Assembly: GCF_000058485.1 (NCBI RefSeq)
Contig: NC_008278.1
Span: 5,636,962-5,700,961, forward strand
Length of the DNA: 64,000 nucleotides
Direction: 5' to 3'
From: Frankia alni ACN14a
GTDB lineage: Bacteria; Actinomycetota; Actinomycetes; Frankiales; Frankiaceae
Under the pieces are notes generated by a model that was not told the origin of the DNA, ran no database searches, and saw only the letters and a list, made by a program, of their open reading frames with translations. Shown here in pieces: positions 55,799 to 64,000 of the stretch. The translations under genes were made by a program, and so were the position numbers. How positions within the stretch are numbered: the stretch's first letter is position 1; each line of letters starts with the position of its first letter.

Positions 55799-58444
55799 TC
55801 ACCGGGACGCGAGCTCGGCCACCAGCCCCCGCAGCTTCGCGAAGACGGCCGGGATCATCTCGGAGTTCCCGCCGCCGCCCTGGGCGATGTCGGGCTTGCC
55901 GCCGCCCTTGCCGCCCAGGCTCGCCCAGGAGTTGCGGACCAGCTCGCCGGCGCGCAGCCCCGCCGACCGCGCACCGGAGTCGGTGACCACGACGATCGAC
56001 GAGCCGTCCGCCTTGACCACCGCGACCACCGCCGGCCGCCCGGCCAGCCGCCCGCGCACGTCCATCGCCAGCAGGCGCACGTCGTCGGGCGAGGTGCCGG
56101 CCGGCACCTCGGCGGTGACGACGGCGACGCCGCCCACGTCCTCGGCGCCCTCGGCCAGCGCCCCGGCGCCGGCGAGCACCGCGGCGGCCCGCAGCCGGTC
56201 CAGCTCCCGCTCGGCGTCGCGCAGCCGGCCCACGATGTCGGTGACGCGGTCGGCCAGCTCGTCGGGGCGGGCCTTGAGCGCCGTGGACAGCTGGGAGACG
56301 AGCAGGTGCTCGCGGGCCAGGTAGCGGAACGCGTCGATGCCGACCAGCCCCTCCACCCGGCGGGTCCCGGCGGAGATCGACGACTCCGAGAGCAGCTTGA
56401 CCGCGCCGAGCTGGGCGGAGCTGGCGACGTGGGTGCCGCCGCACAGCTCGCGGGCGTAGTCGCCCACGTCGACGACGCGCACGGCGTCGCCGTACTTCTC
56501 CCCGAACAGCGCCATCGCGCCGAGTCGGCGGGCCTCCTCCTGGGTCGTGACGAACGCGCGGACCGGCAGGTCGCGCAGCGCCACCTCGTTGATCTCGTCC
56601 TCGACGTCGGTGAGGACCGACGGCGGAACCGCGCCGAGGGCGTGGAAGTCGAAGCGCAGCCGGCCCGGGGAGTTCAGCGAGCCGGCCTGGGTCGCCCCCT
56701 CTCCCAGCGCCCGGCGGAACGCGGCGTGCACGAGGTGGGTGGCGGTGTGCGAGCGGGACACCGCCCGGCGGCGGTTCTCGTCGACCTCGGCCTGCACCCG
56801 GTCACCGAGGCGCAGCTCACCCGAGCGCACCTTCACCCGGTGCAGGACCAGCTCCGGCACCGGCCGCTGGACGTCGAGGACCTCGACCTCGCCGCCGTCG
56901 AAGCGCAGCAGCCCGAAGTCCGGCTCCTGGCCGCCGCTCTCGGCGTAGAAGGGGGTGGCGTCGAGGACCACCCCGACCTCGTCACCCTCGCCGACCACCG
57001 TCAGGCCCGCACCGTCGGCGATGCCGACGAGACCGACGACGCCGGACTCGCGCGAGAGCTCCTCGTAGCCGGTGAAGGTCGTCGCGCCGGAGCGGGCCAG
57101 GATCGGCCGGAACGCGGACAGGTCGACGTTGCCGATGCGGCGCGCGGCCCGGTCGGCCTTCGCGGTCTGGCGCTGGCGCTCCATCAGCCGGCGGAACCCG
57201 GCCTCGTCGACGGACAGCCCCGCCTCGGCGGCCATCTCCAGCGTCAGGTCGATCGGGAAGCCGTAGGTGTCGTGGAGCTTGAACGCCTCGTCGCCACCCA
57301 GGGTCGCCGCGCCCGTGGAGCGGACCTGCCGCACCGCCGCGTCGAAGATCGTCGTGCCGGTGCGCAGCGTCTCGGCGAACGACGCCTCCTCCGCGACGGC
57401 GACGCCGGTGATGGTCTCGGCGTTGTCGACGAGTTCCGGGTAGATCGGGCCCATCGCGGTGCCGATGGCACCGAACAGCTCGCTCATGACCGGCTCGCGC
57501 GCGCCGAGCAGCCGGGCGTCGCGCACCGCCCGGCGCAGCAGGCGGCGCAGCACGTAGCCGCGGCCCTCGTTGGAGGGGACGACACCGTCGGCGATGAGCA
57601 TCGCCGCGGTGCGGGAGTGGTCGGCGACGACGCGCAGCCGCACGTCGTCGGCCGGGTCGGCGCCGTAGCGGCGGCCGGTGAGCTGGCCGGCGAGGTCGAG
57701 CACCGGGCGGGAGATGTCGATCTCGTAGAGGTTGTCGACGCCCTGCAGGATCGTCGCCATCCGTTCCAGGCCCATGCCCGTGTCGATGTTGCGGGCGGGC
57801 AGCTCACGCAGGATCGGGTAGTCGTACCCGGCGCCCTCACCCCGCTCGTACTGCATGAACACGAGGTTCCAGACCTCGAGGTAGCGCTCCTCGTCGGCGA
57901 TCGGGCCGCCCTCGCGCCCGTACGCCGCGCCCCGGTCGAAGTAGATCTCGCTGCACGGCCCGCACGGACCGGGCACGCCCATCGACCAGAAGTTGTCCTC
58001 CTTGCCGCGCCGCTGGATGCGCTCGGCGGGCAGCAGCTCCCGCCAGATCCCCTCGGCCTCGTCGTCGTCGAGGTAGACCGTGGCCCACAGGTCGTCCGGC
58101 TTGAAGCCGAACCCGTCGACGAGCAGCTCGAAGGCGAACGGGATCGCCTCGGCCTTGAAGTAGTCGCCGAACGAGAAGTTGCCGCACATCTGGAAGAACG
58201 ACGCGTGCCGGGCGGTGCGGCCGACGTTCTCGATGTCGACGGTGCGCACGACCTTCTGCACGCTGGTGGCCCGCGGCCACGGCGTCGCCAGGTCTCCGAG
58301 GAAGTAGGGCTTGAACGGCACCATCCCGGCGTTGACCAGCAGCAGCGTGGGGTCCTGAGCGACCAGGGAGGCGCTCGGGACGATCGTGTGCCCGCGCCGG
58401 GCGAAATGGTTGAGAAAGCGGCTGCGGATCTCGGCCGTGTCCAT
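55799..58444 (-). CDS. alaS: Alanyl-tRNA synthetase
   Basis: Charges tRNA-Ala and clears Ser/Gly mischarging. About 881 residues. Class II core ([32 protein letters not shown]), tRNA recognition, editing domain with zinc motifs [12 protein letters not shown] and [17 protein letters not shown], and C-Ala domain ending [23 protein letters not shown] 58444 gives [10 protein letters not shown], the family start; an in-frame GTG at 58453 is an alternative. Neither has a clear Shine-Dalgarno. Confidence 0.97.
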   Translation of the reverse strand: MDTAEIRSRFLNHFARRGHTIVPSASLVAQDPTLLLVNAGMVPFKPYFLGDLATPWPRATSVQKVVRTVDIENVGRTARHASFFQMCGNFSFGDYFKAEAIPFAFELLVDGFGFKPDDLWATVYLDDDEAEGIWRELLPAERIQRRGKEDNFWSMGVPGPCGPCSEIYFDRGAAYGREGGPIADEERYLEVWNLVFMQYERGEGAGYDYPILRELPARNIDTGMGLERMATILQGVDNLYEIDISRPVLDLAGQLTGRRYGADPADDVRLRVVADHSRTAAMLIADGVVPSNEGRGYVLRRLLRRAVRDARLLGAREPVMSELFGAIGTAMGPIYPELVDNAETITGVAVAEEASFAETLRTGTTIFDAAVRQVRSTGAATLGGDEAFKLHDTYGFPIDLTLEMAAEAGLSVDEAGFRRLMERQRQTAKADRAARRIGNVDLSAFRPILARSGATTFTGYEELSRESGVVGLVGIADGAGLTVVGEGDEVGVVLDATPFYAESGGQEPDFGLLRFDGGEVEVLDVQRPVPELVLHRVKVRSGELRLGDRVQAEVDENRRRAVSRSHTATHLVHAAFRRALGEGATQAGSLNSPGRLRFDFHALGAVPPSVLTDVEDEINEVALRDLPVRAFVTTQEEARRLGAMALFGEKYGDAVRVVDVGDYARELCGGTHVASSAQLGAVKLLSESSISAGTRRVEGLVGIDAFRYLAREHLLVSQLSTALKARPDELADRVTDIVGRLRDAERELDRLRAAAVLAGAGALAEGAEDVGGVAVVTAEVPAGTSPDDVRLLAMDVRGRLAGRPAVVAVVKADGSSIVVVTDSGARSAGLRAGELVRNSWASLGGKGGGKPDIAQGGGGNSEMIPAVFAKLRGLVAELASR

Positions 58445-58536
58445 CGGGTTCACATCGTCCAGACTGGTGGGAGGAGGGGCGTCATCCAGGGGTGGGCGGC
58501 GCTGCTGCTGCCGCCGCCCGTGCGGCCGCCGTGCCG

Positions 58537-58923
58537 TCAGGGCCGGCGGGCACCCGGGACCAGCCGCATGGTGCGCTCGGCGTCGTCGAGGTCGGCCGGA
58601 TAGCCGGCCGCGCCCGGCCCGCTGCCGGCCGGCCCGGCGCCACCGGCACCGGCGGCCGGCCCGGCGGGGCCGGCGGGGCCGGCGGGCTGCCCGGCGGGGC
58701 CGGAGAGATCGTCGTCCGCGTCGCGATCGAGGCCGAGAGCAACACGGATCTCCTCCTCCCGCTGCGCCGCCGCCTCACGCACGTCCGCGAGGAACTCCTG
58801 CACCGACTGTACGAGAGATCCGGCCAGGCTCGTCGGAGTGAGCGCCGCGGCGGCCTTCGCCGCCTGGCGCACCACCACGACGCCGGCCGCGGCGCCGAAC
58901 GCCAGATAGAAGATCCTGGACAT
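58537..58923 (-). CDS. DUF6167-like small membrane protein
   Basis: 128 residues, unknown function. One N-terminal membrane segment ([16 protein letters not shown]), amphipathic helix ([32 protein letters not shown]) and a Gly/Pro/Ala tail. Small proteins of this type sit between the DUF948 gene and alaS in Streptomyces, hence the name. ATG at 58923 directly follows the upstream stop. Confidence 0.75.
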   Translation of the reverse strand: MSRIFYLAFGAAAGVVVVRQAAKAAAALTPTSLAGSLVQSVQEFLADVREAAAQREEEIRVALGLDRDADDDLSGPAGQPAGPAGPAGPAAGAGGAGPAGSGPGAAGYPADLDDAERTMRLVPGARRP

Positions 58924-59427
58924 CTAGCGACCCCCCCGGCGTCCGTCGGCCGCCCCGGCGACCGGGGTCAGGCCCGCGTCCTCGGTGACCGTGCGCCGCG
59001 CCGCCTTGTCCGCCTTCATCTGCGACTTCACCCGCGACTCGACCTCGGACCGGGTGCGCTTGGCCGCAGCCTGGCGCACGCCGTAGCTGAACGCGGCCAC
59101 CCGCACCATCGGACCGCCGAGCGTCGCCGCGAACAGCGACGTCAGCGAGGAGACGTTCGTCGTGATCGACTGCACGTTCGCCGTGATCGCGTCGACCCGG
59201 TCCAGCTCCTTGTTCACATGGGCAAGTGCCACGTTGACCTCGTCGACCGTCGCACCGGCCTGCCGAACCCGGGCGGTGCCCTCGTCGATGGCGACACCGG
59301 TCTGACGCACGCGCGCCGCCGCCTCGTCGAAGATCTTGCCGAGTTTGAGCAGGACGAAACAGCCGAAGAGGGCGAGCACCGCGAACGCGCCCGACGCGAT
59401 CAGGCCCGCGACCGCTCCACCGGACAT
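58924..59427 (-). CDS. DUF948 membrane protein
   Basis: 167 residues. N-terminal membrane segment (GLIASGAFAVLALFGCFVLL), then a predicted coiled coil (about 30-100) with repeated Val-Asp-Glu-type heptads (AIDEGTARVRQAGATVDEVN), then a basic end. DUF948 proteins resemble chemotaxis-receptor-like coiled coils; function unknown. ATG 59427 with AGGAG 5-6 nt upstream. First gene of a likely operon with the DUF6167-like gene, alaS, ruvX and mltG. Confidence 0.85.
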   Translation of the reverse strand: MSGGAVAGLIASGAFAVLALFGCFVLLKLGKIFDEAAARVRQTGVAIDEGTARVRQAGATVDEVNVALAHVNKELDRVDAITANVQSITTNVSSLTSLFAATLGGPMVRVAAFSYGVRQAAAKRTRSEVESRVKSQMKADKAARRTVTEDAGLTPVAGAADGRRGGR

Positions 59428-59751
59428 ATGTGCTCCTGCCTCCATCGTCGATTGGGCCGGTCCCACCCCACCCGATCCGGCACGCCGTGCCACGCCGCGG
59501 TCCGCCACCAGGGCCCTCGGTCACGAGGGCTCGCGGCCTGCGTGGGACGCGGCCGTCGGTGGCCGCGAAACCCGCGGTCCGCAACCGCGGTGACCGTGGA
59601 CGCCGTGGACGCCACCCCGGTGACGCCCACGTGTGACCTTACCGAGGCAGCCGCGGGGGCCTCGGGTAACCCCCGTCGCCCGGCCTGGGGCGCGGGCCCG
59701 TGGCCAGGGTGTCTCTCAGGCGGCACAACGGTGGTTGCGACAGGCGGCCGC
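59428..59751. other. Spacer between rarA and the DUF948 gene (324 bp)
   Basis: No coding region recognised. Contains a hairpin with 7-bp arms at about 59642-59666 and short direct repeats (GTGGACGCC-type, near 59590-59615). Expected to hold the rarA terminator and the promoter for the DUF948-alaS operon, but no clear -35/-10 pair is seen. Confidence 0.4.
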
Positions 59752-61356
59752 TCAGTCGGCCGGCCCCGGTGGCGCCGCGTCCGACGCAGGTTCCGCGGGG
59801 GTGCCCCGCACGGTGGATCGCAGGTCGCGCAGGCGTTCGGTGGCCCGGCGCTCGAAACCGTTGCCGCCGGGCTGGTAGTAGTCCGCGCCCGTCAGCCCGT
59901 CGGGCGGGTACTGCTGGCGGACGACGCCACCGGGGGCGTCGTGCGGGTAGCGGTACCCGGCTCCGCTGCCGGCCCGGGCGGCGCCCCGGTAGTGGGCGTC
60001 GCGCAGATGCGCCGGCACCGGCCCGGCCCGGCCGGCCCGCACGTCGGCGGTGGCGGCGTCGATCGCCCGGATCACCGCGTTGGACTTCGGCGCCAGGGCC
60101 AGGTGGATGACCGCCTGGGCGAGCGCGAGCCGCGCCTCGGGCAGGCCGACCAGATCGAGCGCCTGCCCGGCGGCGACCGCGACGCCGAGCGCCCCCGGAT
60201 CGGCCATCCCGACGTCCTCGCTGGCCAGGATGATCATACGGCGGGCGATGAACCGCGGGTCCTCGCCCGCCTCCAGCATCCGGGCCAGGTAGTGCAGCGC
60301 GGCATCGGCGTCGCCGCCGCGCATCGACTTGATGAAGGCACTGATCACGTCGTAGTGCTGGTCACCGGACCGGTCGTAGCGCACGGCGGCCCGGTTGACG
60401 GCCTGTTCGAGCACGGCCACCTCCAGCAGCGCCGCCGGCCGACCAGTGCCGGCGCCGTCGGCCGCCCCGACCCCCTCGACCAGATCGACCAGATCGACCG
60501 GATCGACCGGATCGACCGGATCGACCGACTTCGCCGCCTCCACCGCGGCGAGGTCGGCGAGGAGGGCCTCCGCGCCCGCCTCGAGGACGGTCAGCGCGCG
60601 GCGGGCGTCCCCGCCGGCGAGGCGGACAACGTGCTCACGGGCCTCGTCGGTCAGCGCCACCCGGTCGGCATACCCGCGGGGATCGTGCAGGGCCCGGTCG
60701 AGCACGCCACGGATGTCGTCGTCGGTGAGCGGTTCGAGGGTGAGCAGGAGCGACCGGGACAGCAGCGGACTGACCACCGAGAAGAACGGGTTCTCGGTGG
60801 TGGCCGCGACCAGGGTGACCCAGCCGAGCTCCACCGAGGGGAGCAGGGCGTCCTGCTGGGTGCGGGTGAAGCGGTGGACCTCGTCGATGAACAGCACGGT
60901 GCGCGTGCCGGAGGCCGAGCTGGCGGCGCGGGCCTCGTCGATCACGGCGCGGACGTCCTTCACCCCTGCCGTCACGGCGGACAGCTCCCGGAACCGCCGG
61001 CCGGTGGCCCGGGAGACGATGTGGGCCAGGGTGGTCTTCCCCGTACCGGGTGGCCCCCAGAGGATCACCGAGGTCGTCCCGCCGCCCTCGACGAGCCGGC
61101 GCAGCGGGCTGCCCGCGCCGAGCAGGTGGCGCTGGCCGACGACCTCGTCCAGGGTTTGCGGCCGCAGCCGCGCCGCGAGCGGGATCGGGCCGGCCCCAGC
61201 ACTGCCAGAAGCGGCGTCCCTGCCGCCGGTACCCCCGACGTCCGAGCCTTCCGCAGCGCCGGCGGCGCGGCCGACCACGCCGCCGGCGCTGCGCCCGGCA
61301 CCCGGCGGTGGTGTGGCGTCCCCGCCGAACAGGTCCGCGGTGTCGAACAGGCTCAC
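59752..61356 (-). CDS. rarA: Replication-associated recombination protein A (RarA/MgsA)
   Basis: AAA+ ATPase acting at stalled forks. 534 residues. A Gly/Ala-rich insert (14-55) after the [10 protein letters not shown] start; [19 protein letters not shown]; Walker [16 protein letters not shown]; Walker [12 protein letters not shown]; sensor 1 [13 protein letters not shown]; arginine finger region [12 protein letters not shown]-terminal tetramerisation domain [21 protein letters not shown] Val-Asp-Pro repeat (about 278-292) interrupts the middle. GTG 61356. Confidence 0.95.
   Translation of the reverse strand: MSLFDTADLFGGDATPPPGAGRSAGGVVGRAAGAAEGSDVGGTGGRDAASGSAGAGPIPLAARLRPQTLDEVVGQRHLLGAGSPLRRLVEGGGTTSVILWGPPGTGKTTLAHIVSRATGRRFRELSAVTAGVKDVRAVIDEARAASSASGTRTVLFIDEVHRFTRTQQDALLPSVELGWVTLVAATTENPFFSVVSPLLSRSLLLTLEPLTDDDIRGVLDRALHDPRGYADRVALTDEAREHVVRLAGGDARRALTVLEAGAEALLADLAAVEAAKSVDPVDPVDPVDLVDLVEGVGAADGAGTGRPAALLEVAVLEQAVNRAAVRYDRSGDQHYDVISAFIKSMRGGDADAALHYLARMLEAGEDPRFIARRMIILASEDVGMADPGALGVAVAAGQALDLVGLPEARLALAQAVIHLALAPKSNAVIRAIDAATADVRAGRAGPVPAHLRDAHYRGAARAGSGAGYRYPHDAPGGVVRQQYPPDGLTGADYYQPGGNGFERRATERLRDLRSTVRGTPAEPASDAAPPGPAD
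60482..60526 (-). repeat. 9-bp tandem repeat, 5 copies, in rarA
   Basis: Units at 60482, 60491, 60500, 60509 and 60518; the last three are identical. Encodes [15 protein letters not shown] within RarA between the AAA+ lid and the C-terminal domain. Confidence 0.93.
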
Positions 61357-61428
61357 CGGTTCACCGTACGACCGTGACCGACCCCGTCACGCGGCCGGAT
61401 CGGGCGCGGCGGCCGCGGATCGGCACCG

Positions 61429-62433
61429 TCAGCCGGAGCGGGTCGTCGACTCCCCCGTGGACGGCCGGCTCCAGACGGGGACCGGCGGGGCAGGCCGGTA
61501 CTGGTCGCCGCGGGGGTTCACGAAGGCCGCCGGCAGGGGCGACTGACCGGCAGCTCCGCCCCCGCCCCCGCCTCCGCCTCCGCCTCCGTCCACGATGCGG
61601 CCCGCGGGCCCCCCAGCGGCACCGTCCACCGTCGCCCTGCCCGCGCCGCCCGGGCGGCGGTGGCGGCTGCCGCCATCGCGGACCATCGAGAACGAACCGG
61701 ACTCGGTGACGCCACCCAGGGCCGTAAAGATCACCACCGCAAGCACCGAGAAGGCGATCACGCAGACGATCGGGGCGAGGGAGATCGGGTCGGTGCCCAC
61801 CGCCTCGGAGTCCCCCGGCCCGGCCTGGACCTGGGTGGCGGCCATGGCGGTGTAGTGCATGCCGCAGACCGCCGCCGCCATGACCAGGGAGGCCGCCACC
61901 ACGTGCCGGCCGGTGCGCACCCGGAAGGCGATCCACAGGGCCGCCAGGGCCGCGGCCACGGCGATGAGGATGGACAGCACGACGATGCCCGGCCGGTAGG
62001 TCACGGTCCCGCCGACGTGCATCGCGGCCATGCCGGTGTAGTGCATCGCGGCGATTCCCAGGCCGGAGATCACCCCGCTGAGCGCGAGCCATCCGGTACT
62101 CCGTGGACGGCGCGCCACGAGGGTGAGCCCCAGCGCCGAGACCACGACGGCGAGAACCAGCGACACCGCGGTGAGCGGCAGGTCGTAACGCAGGTCGAGC
62201 CCGTCGACGCGATAGCCGATCATCCCGATGAAATGCATGGACCAGATCGCGCCGCCGCCGAGGGAGAGCGCGGCGGCGAGAGTCCAGCGAACCCTGGCCG
62301 CACCCTGGGACAACGGGATCCGGATCGCGCTCACCAGCGCGGCGAATGATCCCACCGCAGCAAGCCCGACGGATACCACCACGAACAGAAGGTCCTGACT
62401 CGCATGCTGATGAACGGCCTGCGCGACGATCAC
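61429..62433 (-). CDS. MHYT-domain integral membrane sensor
   Basis: 334 residues with about seven membrane segments. Three MHYT motifs are clear: SMHFIGM, AMHYTGM and GMHYTAM; such His/Met clusters are proposed to bind copper and sense diatomic gases. The C-terminal 90 residues are Gly/Pro-rich with a poly-Gly run, without a GGDEF/EAL output domain. GTG 62433 chosen: AAGGGGG stands 5 nt upstream and the first membrane helix follows. An upstream ATG at 62475 is in frame. Confidence 0.88.
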   Translation of the reverse strand: MIVAQAVHQHASQDLLFVVVSVGLAAVGSFAALVSAIRIPLSQGAARVRWTLAAALSLGGGAIWSMHFIGMIGYRVDGLDLRYDLPLTAVSLVLAVVVSALGLTLVARRPRSTGWLALSGVISGLGIAAMHYTGMAAMHVGGTVTYRPGIVVLSILIAVAAALAALWIAFRVRTGRHVVAASLVMAAAVCGMHYTAMAATQVQAGPGDSEAVGTDPISLAPIVCVIAFSVLAVVIFTALGGVTESGSFSMVRDGGSRHRRPGGAGRATVDGAAGGPAGRIVDGGGGGGGGGGGAAGQSPLPAAFVNPRGDQYRPAPPVPVWSRPSTGESTTRSG

Positions 62434-63458
62434 GTGTTCCCCCTTGAAGCGACCGGAGCCCATCACATCTAGCACGTGTCACATCGAAAGCCAAAATTAT
62501 CCCGAAAGCAACCGACACCGCACAGACTCCGCTTGACGCCGAAAACGGACCATGTGGATTTATCGGGCGCGGCCAACGTAACGCATCGGCACGTTCGAAG
62601 CCGTCGACTGACGACGTCGCGGGCGGTGTCGGGCCGATGCGATCGAGCCGTCCGAGGTCGCGGAGCTGCACGGACGGACTCGCTGCCCGTTCGCCTACTC
62701 GGGCCTAAGGTCCCTCGCCGCAGTGACCTCCAGGCCACATCACCCCACCGGCTCCGTTAACCCGCCCAGGTCGTCCCCTCAGCCCTGGTCACCCCCCGCC
62801 GAGCAGACAACGGCCGGACACGCATCTGGCACCGAGTTTCATCGATGACACAGACCCGCATCTCGACTCCGGGTCCGCGTTCCGCTCGCGGCGAGGAACG
62901 GGACGCGCATTTCCGCGGACCGGCGGGCTCTCGGCGACCGGAAACGGCGTCTTACGTCACGCCGATCCCTTTCCCTCGGCCACGCTCGGATCACAAAGAA
63001 CCGCGCCCACCACTTGACAGGAACCCGATAGCGCCAGATCGCCGCGCACCACTCGGAACTCTCCACCAAGAGACCACACTTCATTCTTGGGAGACAACAT
63101 CTTCCCAATGGTGCGCGTGTATGGTTCAGGTAGTCGGTTTATCTTCTCCGGTGGCTCCCACCACCTCCGTGGGGTGTGCGGCGACGAGCGACGCCGATGC
63201 CCGTCTGCCGTTCACGGCGTCGGTCACGCACCCGGCGACGGTGCACCCCACCTACCGCCGCGCGGCGACGACCGGCGGGAATGCGGCCCGTCCGCGACGC
63301 ACCGCGCATCCGGCCGGCGGCACCGGACCGACGCCGACGCCCCCTGGATGACGACGCCCGACCGATACCGCAGTTCACCCGCAGCCCGCCCCGCCAGATC
63401 CACCGCCCGCCCGAATCCACCCCCGGTGACCGAAACCCCGCCCCGGAAAGGTGCACCC
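62434..63458. other. Large divergent intergenic region (1025 bp)
   Basis: Between the minus-strand MHYT gene and the plus-strand GntR gene. Visibly less GC-rich than the rest. Seen: a 7-bp direct repeat TCACATC at 62463 and 62479 near the MHYT gene, a perfect TTGACA at about 63014, and an imperfect inverted repeat with TTGGGA/TCCCAA arms (63087-63108). No gene, tRNA or conserved RNA recognised. Confidence 0.45.
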
Positions 63459-64000
63459 ATGACCGTGATCCCACCGCCCCGCGCCCGGACCGACCGACCT
63501 GTCCCCGTGGGGGCATCGGCCACGGCTGCGCCCCGGACCGAACCGTCGGACCGATCCGCCCCGCCGAGCGGCCTCGCCGCGTCGGACGGCTCCCCGGCGC
63601 CGGCGGGAGCCGCACGCCCGGGACGGCCCGCGACCTCCACCCGGGCCGCGACGCCGGGCCGGGGCAGCCCGCCGCGTAAGGGCGCCGCCGCGAGCCGGCG
63701 CGGGCGGCGGGCATCCACCACGCCCCCGGACATCGCCACGCCCCCGGACATCGCCCCGCGCCCGGACATCGCCGCACCCGCGCGCACCGCCGCGCCCGCG
63801 CACACCGCCGCCATCCGCATCGGGCAGCATGTCCGCGTTCCGAAGACCGCCGAACTCGTCGCCGCCCACCTACGCCGCCAGATCGTCCGCGGCGAACTCC
63901 ACGAAGGCGACGCCCTGCCCCCCGAAGCCGTCCTCATGGAACAGTTCGGCGTCTCCCGCCCCACCCTGCGCGAAGCCTTCCGCGTCCTCGAATCCGAAGC
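63459..64000 (+). CDS. GntR-family transcriptional regulator, partial (cut by window edge)
   Basis: 180 codons are present. Residues 1-120 are a disordered Pro/Ala/Arg-rich head with PPDIA repeats. The GntR winged helix starts near VRVPKTAELVAAHLRRQIVRG and has ELHEGDALPPEAVLMEQFGV and SRPTLREAFRVLESEA, resembling the FadR/FCD branch. AAAGG stands about 8 nt before the ATG. So long a head is unusual; a start nearer the helix is possible but no ATG offers one. The ligand domain lies outside the window. Confidence 0.85.
   Translation, partial: MTVIPPPRARTDRPVPVGASATAAPRTEPSDRSAPPSGLAASDGSPAPAGAARPGRPATSTRAATPGRGSPPRKGAAASRRGRRASTTPPDIATPPDIAPRPDIAAPARTAAPAHTAAIRIGQHVRVPKTAELVAAHLRRQIVRGELHEGDALPPEAVLMEQFGVSRPTLREAFRVLESE

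Noticed and set aside
55400-58603. Open frame of 1067 codons on the plus strand
   Set aside because: Antisense to alaS; no recognisable domain.
62434-63458. Search for tRNA, rRNA or small RNA genes in the largest gap
   Set aside because: No cloverleaf, CCA-type end or known RNA motif could be found by eye.

Overview
This 64 kb window is chromosomal DNA from a very GC-rich actinomycete. Gene order (argCJBDFRGH, pheST, infC-rpmI-rplT, riboflavin genes behind an FMN riboswitch, metK-coaBC-rpoZ-gmk-mihF, carAB-pyrCBR, bldD, nusB-efp-aroBKC, alaS) matches Streptomyces-type actinomycetes, and the style of the proteins suggests Frankia; the genus is an inference, not shown. Almost every gene is on the minus strand. 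Neighbouring genes very often overlap by four bases (ATGA or GTGA), which points to translational coupling. I see no rRNA, tRNA, CRISPR array, insertion sequence or prophage.

Layout from left to right (operons are transcribed right to left): 1-8.4 kb, arginine biosynthesis argC-J-B-D-F-R-G-H (argH cut by the window edge), driven by a probable leaderless argC promoter overlapping two candidate ARG boxes. 8.65-9.6 kb, a plus-strand TIGR04222-like membrane protein whose N-terminus looks frameshifted. 9.6-17 kb, infC-rpmI-rplT, an rRNA methyltransferase, a soluble PAS histidine kinase and pheS-pheT. 17.4-21.7 kb, an SseB-like protein and a 1003-residue proline-rich ParA/MinD-like protein with a degenerate Walker A. 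22-31.5 kb, ribE-ribBA-ribH behind an FMN riboswitch, then ribD-rpe, and fmt-rsmB with priA upstream. 31.5-46.1 kb, a long run pyrR-pyrB-pyrC-(PH-like membrane protein)-carA-carB-pyrF, then mihF, gmk, rpoZ, coaBC, metK. PyrR probably controls the pyr operon through an RNA site next to its own ribosome binding site. 46.5-47.1 kb, the plus-strand developmental regulator bldD. 47.4-53.7 kb, aroC, aroK-aroB, efp-nusB, plus aroE and a prepilin-peptidase-like gene. 53.6-59.4 kb, a DUF948 protein, a DUF6167-like protein, alaS, ruvX, mltG. 59.7-62.4 kb, rarA and an MHYT-domain sensor. The right edge holds the start of a plus-strand GntR-family regulator.

The window is mainly housekeeping. What is unusual: (1) short tandem repeats, mostly multiples of 3 bp, inside or beside conserved genes (argF, mihF, carB, mltG, rarA, the PH-like gene, the argC-argJ and bldD-nusB spacers); (2) predicted non-standard starts, AUC for infC and CUG for nusB; (3) large disordered tails on enzymes that normally lack them (CarB, ArgR, RuvX); (4) candidate operators (ARG boxes, BldD box, PyrR site, a perfect 19-bp palindrome upstream of mihF). 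I did not find a wholly new multi-gene system. The most open questions are the ParA-like protein and the PH-like membrane protein.
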